Source of the DNA: an uncultured Oscillibacter sp.
GTDB lineage: Bacteria; Bacillota; Clostridia; Oscillospirales; Oscillospiraceae
DNA: 64,000 nt
Reading direction: 5' to 3'
Assembly (NCBI GenBank): GCA_910583785.1
Contig: CAJTZK010000003.1
Coordinates: forward strand, 124,001 to 188,000
This document shows, piece after piece, positions 1-8,055 of the stretch; positions within the stretch are counted from its first letter, which is position 1; every line of letters begins with the position of its first letter. The notes below the pieces were generated by a model, which did no database searches, had not been told where the DNA came from, and saw only the letters and a program-made list of their open reading frames with translations. The position numbers and the translations under genes were made by a program.

Positions 1-670
1 TCAGATAGGAGAGGGTGCGGCCCCCGGAGAGCTCCTTGGCCAGGGAGCAGAGCTTGGTCCGGCCGATGTGGAGCTGCTGGGAGATGGACTCCAGGGAGAG
101 CTTGTCCATGTAGTGCTGCTCCAAGTAGAGCTCCAGCTTCTGGATGTCTGTCTGCTCCGCCGTCAGGATCATGCCCTTGAGCTGGATATAGGCGGACAGG
201 GCCTCCAGCGTTTCGGTGTAGGCCTGGATTTCCGCCTTGGAGTACTGGCGGAACTGGAAGAAGGCGTCCTTCAAGGCGTCGGGCCCGTCGGGCCACCAGT
301 CCAGGAGGGAGCGGCTGTGCTGCCACTGTTCCTCCATGGGGGTGTCGTCCAGATAGCAGCCCACGGCCAGGTAAGCTACGGGGTTCTGCTTGTTGTAGAG
401 GGGCATGACGGCCTCGCAGATGCCAGCGTGGCAGCGGTAGTGCTGGAAGCCGCTTTCCGCCTGGTAGTGCTGGATTTTGCACTGGTCGCAGGCGACGCAC
501 CGCTCGTGGCCCTGGGGCAGGTCGTTGATGGCCCGGCAGAAGGGCGGGTGGCCCCGGAACAGGTTGATGTCCCGGCCCGACAGGTCCAGGATGTTAGCGG
601 GCACTCCGGTGAGGATGTTCAGGTTGGCAATCAGTTTGCGCAGGCGCTCCTCGTCAAAAAGTATGTTCAT
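1..670 (-). CDS. AraC family regulator with PocR sensory domain (partial, runs off left edge)
   Basis: The frame opens at ATG 670 and is still open at base 1, so the C-terminus is missing. About 160 N-terminal residues form a PocR-like ligand-sensing domain with the typical cysteine pattern (CVACDQC around residue 52 and YRCHAGIC around residue 72). The start of an AraC helix-turn-helix follows (SLESISQQLHIGRTKLCSLA, ending near the window edge). Its ATG overlaps the stop of the upstream sugar kinase gene by four bases (ATGA), so it is translationally coupled as the last visible gene of the galE operon. By family it is a transcription activator; by position it probably controls the amino-sugar/galactose genes upstream of it. 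The ligand is unknown. Confidence 0.85.
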   Translation of the reverse strand, partial: MNILFDEERLRKLIANLNILTGVPANILDLSGRDINLFRGHPPFCRAINDLPQGHERCVACDQCKIQHYQAESGFQHYRCHAGICEAVMPLYNKQNPVAYLAVGCYLDDTPMEEQWQHSRSLLDWWPDGPDALKDAFFQFRQYSKAEIQAYTETLEALSAYIQLKGMILTAEQTDIQKLELYLEQHYMDKLSLESISQQLHIGRTKLCSLAKELSGGRTLSYL

Positions 671-1779
671 TTTTGATATTGTTTTACGATGGCTTCCAGT
701 TCATTCCAGCGGGCCTCCATGTCCGCTACCAGCTTAAACTGGGTGCGGCAGCGGTCCAGGTTCTGGGCCTCCCGGCTGATGTGGAAGTAATGGTCGCCGT
801 CGATGTAGTCCGTGAGGAAGCGGATGCCGCACTCCAGGGTCATGAGCTTGGCGCCCCAGGGGAGGTACTCGATTTCCTCATTGGTGAGGGAGCCCCCGGC
901 GCCCTCCAGGAAGGCGGCGGTGTAGACGGAAAAGAGGTCCACGTCCAGGCTGACCTTGGAGAGGTCCCGCTCGTCCTCGGCGGAGTGGTTGGCCCCGAAG
1001 CGGATGGAGTCCCCGAAGTCGTAGATGACCAGGCCCGGCATGACGGTGTCCAGGTCGATGATGCAGACGCCCTCGTGGGTTTCCGCATCCATGAGGACAT
1101 TGTTCAGTTTCGTGTCGTTGTGGGTGACCCGGAGGGGGAGCCTCCCTTCCCGCATGGCGTCCAGGGCCACGGAGCAGTCCGCCTCCCGGTCCAGCACAAA
1201 TTGGATCTCCGGCCCGCAGCCCTTGGCCCGGCCCAGGGGGTCCGCCGCCAGGGCGGCCTTAAACTTGGCCAGCCGGTCCTCGGTGTTGTGGAAATTGGGA
1301 ATGGTCTCGTGGAGGGTCTCCGCCGGATAGCCCCCCAGCAGCCGCTGGAAGCGGCCGAAGGCCCGGCCGGAGGCGGCGAACAGCTCCGCCGACTCGGCGG
1401 ACTGGTAGCAGATGGTCCGCTCCACAAAGGGGTAGACCCGCCAGGCCCCGCCTTCGCTGTCGGTATAGAAGGGCCCGCCGCTGCGGGGACGGAGGACCCG
1501 CATAGCCTCCCGGTCCCGGTCGCCGCCGTGCTTCCCAATCTCCCGGCCCAGGTACCCGGTGACGCCGATGATGTTTTCCATCAGCTCATCGGGGTGCTTG
1601 AAAGCGGCGGCGCTCATCCGCTGGAGGATGAAGCGGCGGCAGCAGCAGTCCTCTGGCTGGGTGTGGACCACAAAGGTGTCGTTGATATGCCCCTGGCCAT
1701 AGCGCAGGGCGCCCACCACGGGGGCCCCGAAGTCAAAGGCGGCCAGGACTTCCTGCAATCTCTCTTCTGCGGTGTTCAT
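667..1779 (-). CDS. nahK: Sugar 1-kinase of the aminoglycoside phosphotransferase fold (NahK/LnpB-like)
   Basis: This 370-residue APH-fold kinase has the catalytic-loop motif HNDTKLNNVL near residue 219 and the metal-binding DLDTVMPG segment about 20 residues later. N-acetylhexosamine 1-kinases of the lacto-N-biose pathway have this size and these motifs and phosphorylate GlcNAc or GalNAc at C1. The neighbours fit that role: a sugar nucleotidyltransferase 1 bp upstream and galE before that. The alternatives are another anomeric sugar kinase or a general phosphotransferase. No lacto-N-biose phosphorylase gene is visible, so the substrate is inferred from gene order. Confidence 0.75.
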   Translation of the reverse strand: MNTAEERLQEVLAAFDFGAPVVGALRYGQGHINDTFVVHTQPEDCCCRRFILQRMSAAAFKHPDELMENIIGVTGYLGREIGKHGGDRDREAMRVLRPRSGGPFYTDSEGGAWRVYPFVERTICYQSAESAELFAASGRAFGRFQRLLGGYPAETLHETIPNFHNTEDRLAKFKAALAADPLGRAKGCGPEIQFVLDREADCSVALDAMREGRLPLRVTHNDTKLNNVLMDAETHEGVCIIDLDTVMPGLVIYDFGDSIRFGANHSAEDERDLSKVSLDVDLFSVYTAAFLEGAGGSLTNEEIEYLPWGAKLMTLECGIRFLTDYIDGDHYFHISREAQNLDRCRTQFKLVADMEARWNELEAIVKQYQK

Positions 1780-1780
1780 C

Positions 1781-2701
1781 TCATTCCTCCCACAGCCGGC
1801 CGGGGTAGAGGCCGGAGGCTGTCTTTTCGGCGATGGCGTTTACCACCGTGGGTTTATCCTCCCGGTAGGTGACGCCGTACCACTTATCCTCGCTCCGCAG
1901 GACCTTGACCCGGGCCTTGCCCTCGTCGATGAGCTGGCTCACCACGGTGGGCAGGAAGTACTCCGCCTTGGCGGGGTTCTCCGCCAGGGCCTTGTCCAGG
2001 AAGGCGGGGAAGCGCGCCCAGGCCTCGTCCAGGAAGCTCCGGGTGAAGCCCCACATGTTCATGGAGACGATGGTGTCCCCAGGCAGTTCCGTCCAGGTCT
2101 GGCCGTCGTCCTCGGTGTAGCGGGGGGGCTCGCCTTTCTCGATCTTGGTCCGCTCGGTGACCTTGGTGAGGAAGTTGTCCGCCGTCTCCTCGCACACGCC
2201 CCGGGCCACCGTGCCGTTTTCCGTGACGGTGTTTTTCAAAAGGTAGCCCACCATGACGTACTCATAGAGCGCCCCGTCCTCATGGGCGGACAGGTAGCTG
2301 AAAATTTCCTGGAAGGCCTCGGGGCCATAGTAGTCGTCGGCGTTGATGACGGCAAAGGGGCCGTCCACTACGTTCCGGGCCGCCAGGGCGGCGTGGGCGG
2401 TGCCCCAGGGCTTCTGCCGCACGCTGGGAACGGCGTAGCCCTCCGGCAGGTCTTCCTTCAGCTGGTAAGCGTAGCGGACGTCCATGGACTTGGACACCCG
2501 GCCGCCGATGCAGCGTTTGAAGTCCTCCTCGATTTCGGGCTTGATGACGAAGACCACGGTTTCAAAGCCCGCCCGGCGGGCGTCATAGATGGAGTAATCG
2601 ATGATGAGCTGGCCGTGGTCCCCCACGGGGTCCAGCTGCTTGAGGCCGCCGTACCGGCTGCCCATGCCGGCGGCCATGATAACCAGGACTGGTTTTTTCA
2701 T
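1781..2701 (-). CDS. Sugar-1-phosphate nucleotidyltransferase (LnpC/GalU-like)
   Basis: The 306-residue protein begins with the nucleotidyltransferase signature VIMAAGMGSRYGG (residues 7-19), and the metal-binding NADDYYG lies near residue 120. This fold joins a sugar 1-phosphate to UTP or a similar nucleotide in the cytoplasm. Between galE and a NahK-like kinase it would convert GalNAc/GlcNAc-1-P or Gal-1-P to the UDP-sugar, as the third enzyme of the galacto-N-biose route does. A glucose-1-phosphate uridylyltransferase role cannot be excluded. Spacing to the kinase gene is 1 bp, so the two are probably coupled. Confidence 0.8.
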   Translation of the reverse strand: MKKPVLVIMAAGMGSRYGGLKQLDPVGDHGQLIIDYSIYDARRAGFETVVFVIKPEIEEDFKRCIGGRVSKSMDVRYAYQLKEDLPEGYAVPSVRQKPWGTAHAALAARNVVDGPFAVINADDYYGPEAFQEIFSYLSAHEDGALYEYVMVGYLLKNTVTENGTVARGVCEETADNFLTKVTERTKIEKGEPPRYTEDDGQTWTELPGDTIVSMNMWGFTRSFLDEAWARFPAFLDKALAENPAKAEYFLPTVVSQLIDEGKARVKVLRSEDKWYGVTYREDKPTVVNAIAEKTASGLYPGRLWEE

Positions 2702-2722
2702 ATTCCCTCTCCCTTTTCTTTC

Positions 2723-3742
2723 TTATCCCTTGTAGCCGTTGGGATTCATGGACTGCCACTTCCAGGAGGAGGCGCACATCTCCTCGATGCCAAGCTCCGC
2801 CGTCCAGCCCAGCTCCTCCCGGGCTTTCCTGGGGTCGGCGTAGCAGGTGGCGATGTCGCCGGGGCGGCGGGGGTCGATGACGTGGGGCAGCTCCTTGCCG
2901 CAGGCCTTCTCGTAGGCGTGGAGCACGTCCAGGACGCTGTAGCCGTTGCCCGTGCCCAGGTTGCAGATGAAGAGGCCGCACTTGGTTTCCAGCTTTTTCA
3001 GGGCGGCCACGTGGCCCTTGGCCAGGTCCACCACGTGGATGTAGTCCCGGACTCCGGTGCCGTCGGGGGTGTTGTAGTCGTTTCCGTAGACGTGGACCTT
3101 TTCCAGCTCGCCTACGGCCACCTTGGCAATGTAGGGCACCAGGTTGTTGGGGATGCCGTTGGGGTCCTCGCCGATGAGGCCGGACTCATGGGCCCCGATG
3201 GGGTTAAAATAGCGGAGCAGGGCCACGTTCAGCGTGGGGTCCGCGGCGCAGTAGTCGGAGAGGATGCGCTCCTGGAAGAGCTTGGTAGTGCCGTAGGGAT
3301 TCGTGGTGCCGCCAGTGGGGAAATCCTCCCGGATGGGCACGGTGGCGGGGTCGCCGTAGACCGTGGCGGAGGAGGAGAAGACGAAGTTCTTCACGTTGTG
3401 CTTCCGCATGGCCTGGAGGAGGTAGAGGGTGCTGATGAGGTTGTTGGAGTAATACTCCAGGGGCTTGGCGACGCTCTCGCCCACGGCCTTCAGCCCGGCG
3501 AAGTGGATGACGGAGTCAATGTCCGGATGGGCGGCGAAGAGAGCCTCCACCTGCTCCAGGTCGCAGAGCTCCGCCTTGATGAAGGGGATATCTTTCCCCA
3601 CGATTTTTTCCACCCGGCGGATGGCCTCCTCGCTGGAGTTGTAGAGGTTGTCCGTCACGATGATGTCATAGCCCGCCTGGATGAGCTCCACACAGGTGTG
3701 GCTGCCAATGTAGCCCGCGCCGCCGCAAACAAGAATGGACAT
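2723..3742 (-). CDS. galE: UDP-glucose 4-epimerase
   Basis: This extended short-chain dehydrogenase interconverts UDP-glucose/UDP-galactose and often the N-acetyl forms. The NAD-binding GGAGYIGSH motif lies at residues 7-15, the FSSSATVYG active-site serine region near residue 120, and the catalytic YGTTK (YxxxK) near residue 150. The ATG at 3742 was chosen because AAAGGAG sits 8 nt before it; an in-frame ATG at 3760 overlaps that ribosome binding site and is unlikely. It is the first gene of the leftward operon galE - nucleotidyltransferase - kinase - regulator. Confidence 0.95.
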   Translation of the reverse strand: MSILVCGGAGYIGSHTCVELIQAGYDIIVTDNLYNSSEEAIRRVEKIVGKDIPFIKAELCDLEQVEALFAAHPDIDSVIHFAGLKAVGESVAKPLEYYSNNLISTLYLLQAMRKHNVKNFVFSSSATVYGDPATVPIREDFPTGGTTNPYGTTKLFQERILSDYCAADPTLNVALLRYFNPIGAHESGLIGEDPNGIPNNLVPYIAKVAVGELEKVHVYGNDYNTPDGTGVRDYIHVVDLAKGHVAALKKLETKCGLFICNLGTGNGYSVLDVLHAYEKACGKELPHVIDPRRPGDIATCYADPRKAREELGWTAELGIEEMCASSWKWQSMNPNGYKG

Positions 3743-3872
3743 AAAAACCGCTCCTTTCAAAATATGAAAATTGACCGCTTTAGTGAAATATTTTCGAGAT
3801 TCATCTGGCCTTATTGTAGGCCCGCTGGGGGGAAATGGGAAGAGAGGATAGTCCTAATTATTAGAAATATCG

Positions 3873-3907
3873 TCCGGATTTTGAGTTTATTATACTAAAA
3901 ATCCGGA
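3873..3907. promoter_or_regulatory. Inverted repeat over the galE -10 box (candidate operator)
   Basis: A perfect 10-bp inverted repeat, TCCGGATTTT at 3873-3882 and AAAATCCGGA at 3898-3907, with a 15-bp spacer, is centred on the TATAAT box. That position suits a repressor or regulator binding site. The binding protein is unknown; the PocR/AraC regulator at the end of the operon is one candidate, although AraC sites are more often direct repeats. Confidence 0.5.
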
Positions 3908-3917
3908 GGCTTGTCCA
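3889..3917 (-). promoter_or_regulatory. Promoter of the galE operon
   Basis: On the minus strand TGGACA (3912-3917) and TATAAT (3889-3894) are separated by exactly 17 bp, about 150 bases upstream of the galE start. This is a near-consensus sigma-A promoter. Confidence 0.75.
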
Positions 3918-3950
3918 GAGGGGGAAAGATTTGTACTGGGACGCGGGGGC

Positions 3951-3979
3951 TTGCCTGGGGCGGCGGGCTGTGCTATAGT
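3951..3979 (+). promoter_or_regulatory. Promoter of a short rightward transcript
   Basis: TTGCCT (3951-3956) and TATAGT (3974-3979) lie 17 bp apart, with a TGC extension before the -10. The transcript would start near 3986, ahead of the mini-ORF at 4013. The stretch 3899-4290 holds no ordinary gene, only this promoter, the mini-ORF, a terminator and the rarA promoter. Confidence 0.55.
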
Positions 3980-4012
3980 GGGACACGCGGAATCCGGATA
4001 GGGGAGGAATTT

Positions 4013-4045
4013 ATGACGGATGGGAATTCCCCGGGATTGCAATAG
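4013..4045 (+). CDS. Ten-codon mini-ORF (possible leader peptide)
   Basis: An ATG at 4013 follows GGGGAGGAATTT, a good ribosome binding site, and reads MTDGNSPGLQ before TAG. The codons show no run of a single amino acid of the kind expected in biosynthetic attenuators. A terminator-like hairpin begins 15 bases after the stop. It could be a leader peptide or part of a small RNA. Confidence 0.35.
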   Translation: MTDGNSPGLQ

Positions 4046-4060
4046 ACGGAAAACAGGCGG

Positions 4061-4093
4061 GCTCCGCCGTCATTGAGGCGGGAGCTTTTGTGT
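4061..4093 (+). terminator. Terminator-like hairpin after the mini-ORF, with a competing hairpin
   Basis: GCTCCGCC (4061-4068) pairs with GGCGGGAGC (4077-4085, one bulged G), followed by TTTTGTGTTT. The left arm can instead pair backward (GGCGG 4056-4060 with CCGCC 4064-4068), so the two structures exclude each other, as in an attenuator. Confidence 0.45.
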
Positions 4094-4227
4094 TTGCGGG
4101 CTGCCGCACAGATTGCGAGGGAGCCGCTACCGGAAAGCAGGCGGCGGGCGCCTTCGGCGTGCCGGGGAAGCGCCTGGCAAGGCCGGGCCTTCCGTCGTTT
4201 TGACGAAAGATTTTTCCCGCTGGCCGC

Positions 4228-4256
4228 TGGAAACTTGGCCTCTGGTGTGGTATAAT
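4228..4256 (+). promoter_or_regulatory. Promoter of rarA
   Basis: TGGAAA (4228-4233), a 17-bp spacer ending in TGG, and TATAAT (4251-4256) lie about 35 bases before the rarA start. The extended -10 can compensate for the weak -35. Confidence 0.6.
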
Positions 4257-4290
4257 TCCTTCCCATGAAACGAAAAAAGGAGGGACTGCC

Positions 4291-5559
4291 ATGCAGCGCC
4301 CCCTGGCGGATGAGATCCGCCCGAAAACTCTGGATGAGGTCGTCGGACAGCGGCACCTCCTGGCCCCCGGCGCGGTGCTCCGCCGCCTGATTGAGGGAGG
4401 GACCGAGGCCAACATGGTCTTCTACGGTCCCTCCGGCACCGGGAAAACCACCATTGCCAACATCGTGGCGGAGCGGACCCATAAAGCCCTCTACCGCCTC
4501 AACGCCACCACCGCTTCCCTCCAGGACATCAAGGACATCATCGCCGATGTGGGGACCCTGCTGGCCCCCGGCGGGGTGCTGCTGTACCTGGACGAGATCC
4601 AGTATTTTAATAAGAAGCAGCAGCAGAGCCTCCTGGAGTTCATGGAAAATGGCAAGCTGACCCTCATCGCCTCTACCACGGAGAACCCCTATTTCTATGT
4701 CTACAGCGCCCTCCTCAGCCGGAGCACGGTCTTCGAGTTCAAGGCGGTCTCCCCGGAGGAGGCGGAGCCCGCCGTCCTCCGGGCGCTGGACATTGAGAAG
4801 GAGCGCGCGCCCCTGCCGCTTACGTGGGAGGAGGGGCTGCCCCTTCAAATTGCCACCGCCTGCGGCGGGGATGTGCGGAAGGCCGTCAACGCCGTGGAGC
4901 TTTTGAGCAGCGCCGCCCAGCCGAAAAAAGGGGAGCTCTTCATTTCCAAGGAGGACGCCGCCCAGGTCTCCCAGCGCAGCGCCATGCGCTACGACAAGGG
5001 GGGCGACGCCATGTACGACATCGCCTCTGCCCTGATGAAGTCCCTCCGGGGCAGCGACCCGGACGCCGCCCTCCACTACCTGGCCCGCTTCCTGGAGGCC
5101 GGGGACCTGGTGACCCCATGCCGCCGCCTTCTCTGCTCCGCCAGCGAGGATGTGGGCATGGCCTATCCCCAGGCCGTGGCCATTGTGAAGGCCTGCGTGG
5201 ACACGGCCATGCAGCTGGGGCTGCCGGAGGCCCAATTGCCCCTGGCCCAGGCGGCCATCCTGCTGGCCACCGCGCCGAAATCCAACAGCGTGGTGGAGGG
5301 CATCGGCCGGGCCCGGGCGGATGTCCGGGCGGGCCGCACTGGGGATGTGCCCCGGCAATTGCAGAATGTCCACGCCGATACCACTGGCTTCGACAGCCAG
5401 CAGCACTACCTCTACCCCCACAATTTCCCCGGCCACTGGGTGGACCAGCAGTACCTCCCCGACGCCCTAAAGAGCGTGAAGTACTACCAGTGGGGGGAGA
5501 ATAAGACGGAACAGGCTGCCAAGGCCTACTGGGAAAAGCTCAAGGGGAAGGAGCTGTGA
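4291..5559 (+). CDS. rarA: Replication-associated recombination protein A (RarA/MgsA AAA+ ATPase)
   Basis: The 422-residue AAA+ ATPase is related to clamp-loader subunits and acts at stalled replication forks. Walker A is GPSGTGKT at residues 46-53 and Walker B LLYLDEIQ near residue 100. The C-terminal half has the RarA tetramerisation region, ending with the conserved HNFPGHWVDQQYLP segment. The start at 4291 follows AAAGGAGGGACTGCC. The gene is monocistronic, and its last 20 bases overlap the convergent S1-domain gene. Confidence 0.93.
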   Translation: MQRPLADEIRPKTLDEVVGQRHLLAPGAVLRRLIEGGTEANMVFYGPSGTGKTTIANIVAERTHKALYRLNATTASLQDIKDIIADVGTLLAPGGVLLYLDEIQYFNKKQQQSLLEFMENGKLTLIASTTENPYFYVYSALLSRSTVFEFKAVSPEEAEPAVLRALDIEKERAPLPLTWEEGLPLQIATACGGDVRKAVNAVELLSSAAQPKKGELFISKEDAAQVSQRSAMRYDKGGDAMYDIASALMKSLRGSDPDAALHYLARFLEAGDLVTPCRRLLCSASEDVGMAYPQAVAIVKACVDTAMQLGLPEAQLPLAQAAILLATAPKSNSVVEGIGRARADVRAGRTGDVPRQLQNVHADTTGFDSQQHYLYPHNFPGHWVDQQYLPDALKSVKYYQWGENKTEQAAKAYWEKLKGKEL

Positions 5560-6472
5560 ACACCGTCTCCACGGGCGCTTTCTCATAACCCGGAGGGGAG
5601 TAGGCCCAGTGTTCCAGCCGTCCGTCGGTGACCTGGTAATGGATGGGCCCAGCGGGAGCCGGGGGCAGCTTCTCGATAACCTGGAGCTTAATTTTCATGC
5701 GCTCTGGCCGGATGCTCTTGATGTACACGCTGACCCCGTCCCCGGGGGACAGGCGCTCCTTGGCGTCCGCCAGGCCGGAGAGGTTGGGGGCCAGTTCGAT
5801 GAAGCTGCCGTAGTCTTTCACCGTCCGCACCACGCCCCGCACGGTCTCCCCGGGACGGAAGCGGCTGGCGTTCTCCATCCAGGTGCCCAGCAGTTCCCGG
5901 TGGGTGAGGGTGATCCGCCGGGCCTCCCGGTCCAGGGCCCACACCGCCGCCAGGATTTTCTGCCCCTCCTGGAAGCGGTCTCCCGGATGGGAGATGCGGG
6001 AGATGGAGATGTGCTCGATGGGCAGCATGGCCACAATGCCGCAGCCCACGTCCACAAAGGCCCCGAAGCTCTCCAGCCGGGTAACCCGGCCAGTGAGGAC
6101 GGTCCCCGGCTCCAGGTGTTCCAGGAAATAGGCCATGGCCTGTTCCTGGGCCGCCCGGCGGGAGAGGAGCGCGGTGGGCGCGCCCTTTTCGTCGGCCTCC
6201 AGGGCGGTGACGGTGAAGCAGGTGGGCTTTCCCACCCGGGAGAGGACGGCAATGTCCCGGTCCGCGCCGCTGATCCAGGGGGCCACCGCCTCCTCCCGGG
6301 GGATGCGGCCCTGGACGCCGCCCAGGTTCAGGTGCAGGGTGTGGTCTACGCCGCAGCGCAGGACGGGGGCTTCGAGAATGGCCCCGGATTCCAGGGCCTC
6401 CCGCAGGCGGTCAAGGGCGAGGGGGACGGGAGGGCGGAGCCCCTCCGGTGGGTATAATTTATTTTCCGGCAT
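5540..6472 (-). CDS. S1 RNA-binding domain protein (short ribosomal protein S1-like)
   Basis: The 310-residue protein has at least two clear S1 OB-fold repeats: one near residues 124-195 (GRVTRLESFGAFVDVGCG) and one near 205-270 (GVVRTVKDYGSFIELAPN). A degenerate N-terminal repeat precedes them. Firmicutes carry short S1-like proteins of this kind, whose role in translation or RNA turnover is less defined than that of the six-repeat enterobacterial S1. Its 3' end overlaps the rarA end by 20 bp. It is divergent from the DUF951 gene. Confidence 0.85.
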   Translation of the reverse strand: MPENKLYPPEGLRPPVPLALDRLREALESGAILEAPVLRCGVDHTLHLNLGGVQGRIPREEAVAPWISGADRDIAVLSRVGKPTCFTVTALEADEKGAPTALLSRRAAQEQAMAYFLEHLEPGTVLTGRVTRLESFGAFVDVGCGIVAMLPIEHISISRISHPGDRFQEGQKILAAVWALDREARRITLTHRELLGTWMENASRFRPGETVRGVVRTVKDYGSFIELAPNLSGLADAKERLSPGDGVSVYIKSIRPERMKIKLQVIEKLPPAPAGPIHYQVTDGRLEHWAYSPPGYEKAPVETVFTAPSP

Positions 6473-6541
6473 GATATCGCATCCTTATCGTTGATACAGC
6501 CAATATATGCGCAAAATTGAAATGGTTGACAGGAGGACAAG

Positions 6542-6733
6542 ATGGACCTTCGGCTTCACGACCTGGTGGAATTGAAAAAGCCCCATCCCTGCGGCAGCAC
6601 CCAGTGGGAAATCCTGCGGGTGGGCATGGACATCAAGCTCCGCTGCCGGGGCTGCGGCCATGAGCTGATGCTCCCCCGGAGCAAGGCGGAGAAGAGCATC
6701 CGCAAAGTACTGGCAAAGGAGGAACCGACATGA
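6542..6733 (+). CDS. DUF951 family protein
   Basis: The 63-residue protein begins MDLRLHDLVELKKPHPCGS and contains a CRGCGHE motif. The CG(S/N)..W...R.G.DI.L.C..C pattern of DUF951 is complete and suggests a small metal- or nucleic-acid-binding protein. Function is unknown. AGGAGG lies 6 bases before the ATG. It is translationally coupled to the next small ORF. Confidence 0.85.
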   Translation: MDLRLHDLVELKKPHPCGSTQWEILRVGMDIKLRCRGCGHELMLPRSKAEKSIRKVLAKEEPT

Positions 6734-6825
6734 ACGGCAAGCTGAAACGGGTTGTGGCGCTGGCGCTGGCGGTGGTGCTGGTGGTGGCCCTGCTGGCTTC
6801 CATGATCCTGCCTTACATTGGATAA
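6730..6825 (+). CDS. Small single-pass membrane peptide (31 aa)
   Basis: The ATG at 6730 overlaps the DUF951 stop (ATGA). The product starts MNGKLKRVV and then has an uninterrupted run of about 20 hydrophobic residues ending LPYIG. A positive N-terminus followed by one transmembrane helix predicts an N-in membrane peptide. The four-base overlap and a terminator 19 bases downstream support translation. Function is unknown. Confidence 0.6.
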   Translation: MNGKLKRVVALALAVVLVVALLASMILPYIG

Positions 6826-6843
6826 GGCCCCCTGGGCGCAAAA

Positions 6844-6871
6844 AAGAGGCTGCCGGAAGGCAGCCTCTTTG
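6844..6871. terminator. Bidirectional intrinsic terminator
   Basis: A perfect 12-bp stem, AAAGAGGCTGCC / GGCAGCCTCTTT, with a GGAA tetraloop has T-rich flanks on both strands. It separates the DUF951 operon from the convergent thioesterase gene. Confidence 0.85.
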
Positions 6872-6881
6872 TCATGTTTCC

Positions 6882-7292
6882 TCACGGCCCGATGGCTTTG
6901 TCCAGCCGCCGGAAGGTGAAGGTGCCCACGGCCAGGAGCTCTCCCTCCGCCCCGGTGACCCGGGCTTCCAGCACGCAGATGCTCCGGCCGCCCGGAAGCT
7001 CCCGGGCTTCCGCCGTCAGCAGCTCTCCGGCCCTGGCGCTTTTCAGGAAGCTGAAGGAGCAGCTGACGGTGACGGCCATGGTCCCATAAGCCGCCATGGC
7101 GGAGCCGCAGGCGGTGTCGGCCAGGGAGAAATAAACGCCGCCGTGGGGAACCCGGAGGGGATTCAGGTCCTCCTCCTCCACGGTTTTGACAGCCCGGGCG
7201 TAGCCGGGACGGAGTTCCTCCACATAGATGCCAAGCTGGCGGCCAAACAAATTTTTCTCGTTGCGGAACGCGCGTATCTGCTCATAATCCAT
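6882..7292 (-). CDS. PaaI-type hotdog-fold thioesterase
   Basis: The 136-residue hotdog protein carries the active-site segment PHGGVYFSLADTACG near residues 49-63; the HGG and the downstream acidic residue match PaaI-type acyl-CoA thioesterases. It probably hydrolyses an aryl- or acyl-CoA in the cytoplasm, substrate unknown. The Crp/Fnr regulator gene lies 40 bases upstream on the same strand and may be co-transcribed. Confidence 0.82.
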   Translation of the reverse strand: MDYEQIRAFRNEKNLFGRQLGIYVEELRPGYARAVKTVEEEDLNPLRVPHGGVYFSLADTACGSAMAAYGTMAVTVSCSFSFLKSARAGELLTAEARELPGGRSICVLEARVTGAEGELLAVGTFTFRRLDKAIGP

Positions 7293-7332
7293 GGAAACCG
7301 CCTCCTTAGGTATGGGGAAGGGGAACGCGGCG

Positions 7333-7986
7333 CTACTGCCGGATGGTGAACAGCCGCCCGTCGGAGCGGACGCTGCCCTCCTCCCGGAGGCGCTTGAGCT
7401 CCCGCATCATGGCGCTGCGGTCCGTGGCGATGTAATCCGCCAGGGTGCTGAGGGAAAAGGGAAGGGTAAAGGTCTGGCTCCCCGCCTGCTGGGAGAGCTG
7501 GCGGAAGTAGCACAGCAGCTTTTCCCGGATGGACCGCCGGGACAGCACGTCCACCCGGCAGGAGAGGGCCTGGGCCTTATCCGCCATTAATTGCAGCATG
7601 TTCTGGACCAAAATGCTGTGCCGCTGGCAGGCATGGCCGCAGCGGGTGAGAATATGGGCATAATCAATAAAGACCACATCGCAGGGCCGGCGGCAGACCA
7701 CCTCCAGGCTGTCCCCCGTGGACCCGGCGAAGGCCAGGGTCTTGCCGAAGACGCCCCCGGAACCCAGGTCCTCCAGTACGGTAGACACGCCCTCCTCGTC
7801 AATGCGGATGAGGGATACCTGCCCCCGCTCCACGACGCCCACGGCGTCGGAGGAGAAATCATAAATCAGCTCGTCGGCCCGGAAGGACCGCTGAACCGCC
7901 TGGAAACAGGATAAAATCTCCCGGTAATCCTGATAGCTGATGTCGTGAAACAGCGGACTTTTTTCTAGATCCTGTTCGCTAAGCAT
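7333..7986 (-). CDS. Crp/Fnr family transcriptional regulator
   Basis: A 217-residue protein with an N-terminal cyclic-nucleotide-binding-type beta-roll (about residues 10-125) and a C-terminal winged HTH (STLADYIATDRSAMMRELKR). The ATG at 7986 follows AAAGGGATGAG; an in-frame ATG at 8031 would place the start inside the promoter. No cysteine cluster of the FNR type is seen at the N-terminus. The effector and targets are unknown; the thioesterase next door is a possible target. Confidence 0.85.
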   Translation of the reverse strand: MLSEQDLEKSPLFHDISYQDYREILSCFQAVQRSFRADELIYDFSSDAVGVVERGQVSLIRIDEEGVSTVLEDLGSGGVFGKTLAFAGSTGDSLEVVCRRPCDVVFIDYAHILTRCGHACQRHSILVQNMLQLMADKAQALSCRVDVLSRRSIREKLLCYFRQLSQQAGSQTFTLPFSLSTLADYIATDRSAMMRELKRLREEGSVRSDGRLFTIRQ

Positions 7987-8026
7987 GTGCTCATCCCTTT
8001 CTGTTGCATATCCCACACAATATGAT

Positions 8027-8055
8027 ATCATACCAGCTTTCGCTTAAAAAGTAAA
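8027..8055 (-). promoter_or_regulatory. Promoter of the Crp/Fnr regulator
   Basis: On the minus strand TTTACT (8050-8055), 17 bp with a terminal TGG, then TATGAT (8027-8032). It lies about 40 bases before the regulator start. Confidence 0.6.

Noticed and set aside
4073..4255. 60-codon ORF between the small hairpin and the rarA promoter
   Set aside because: No ribosome binding site, Arg-rich GC-bias composition, and it ends inside the rarA -10 box.
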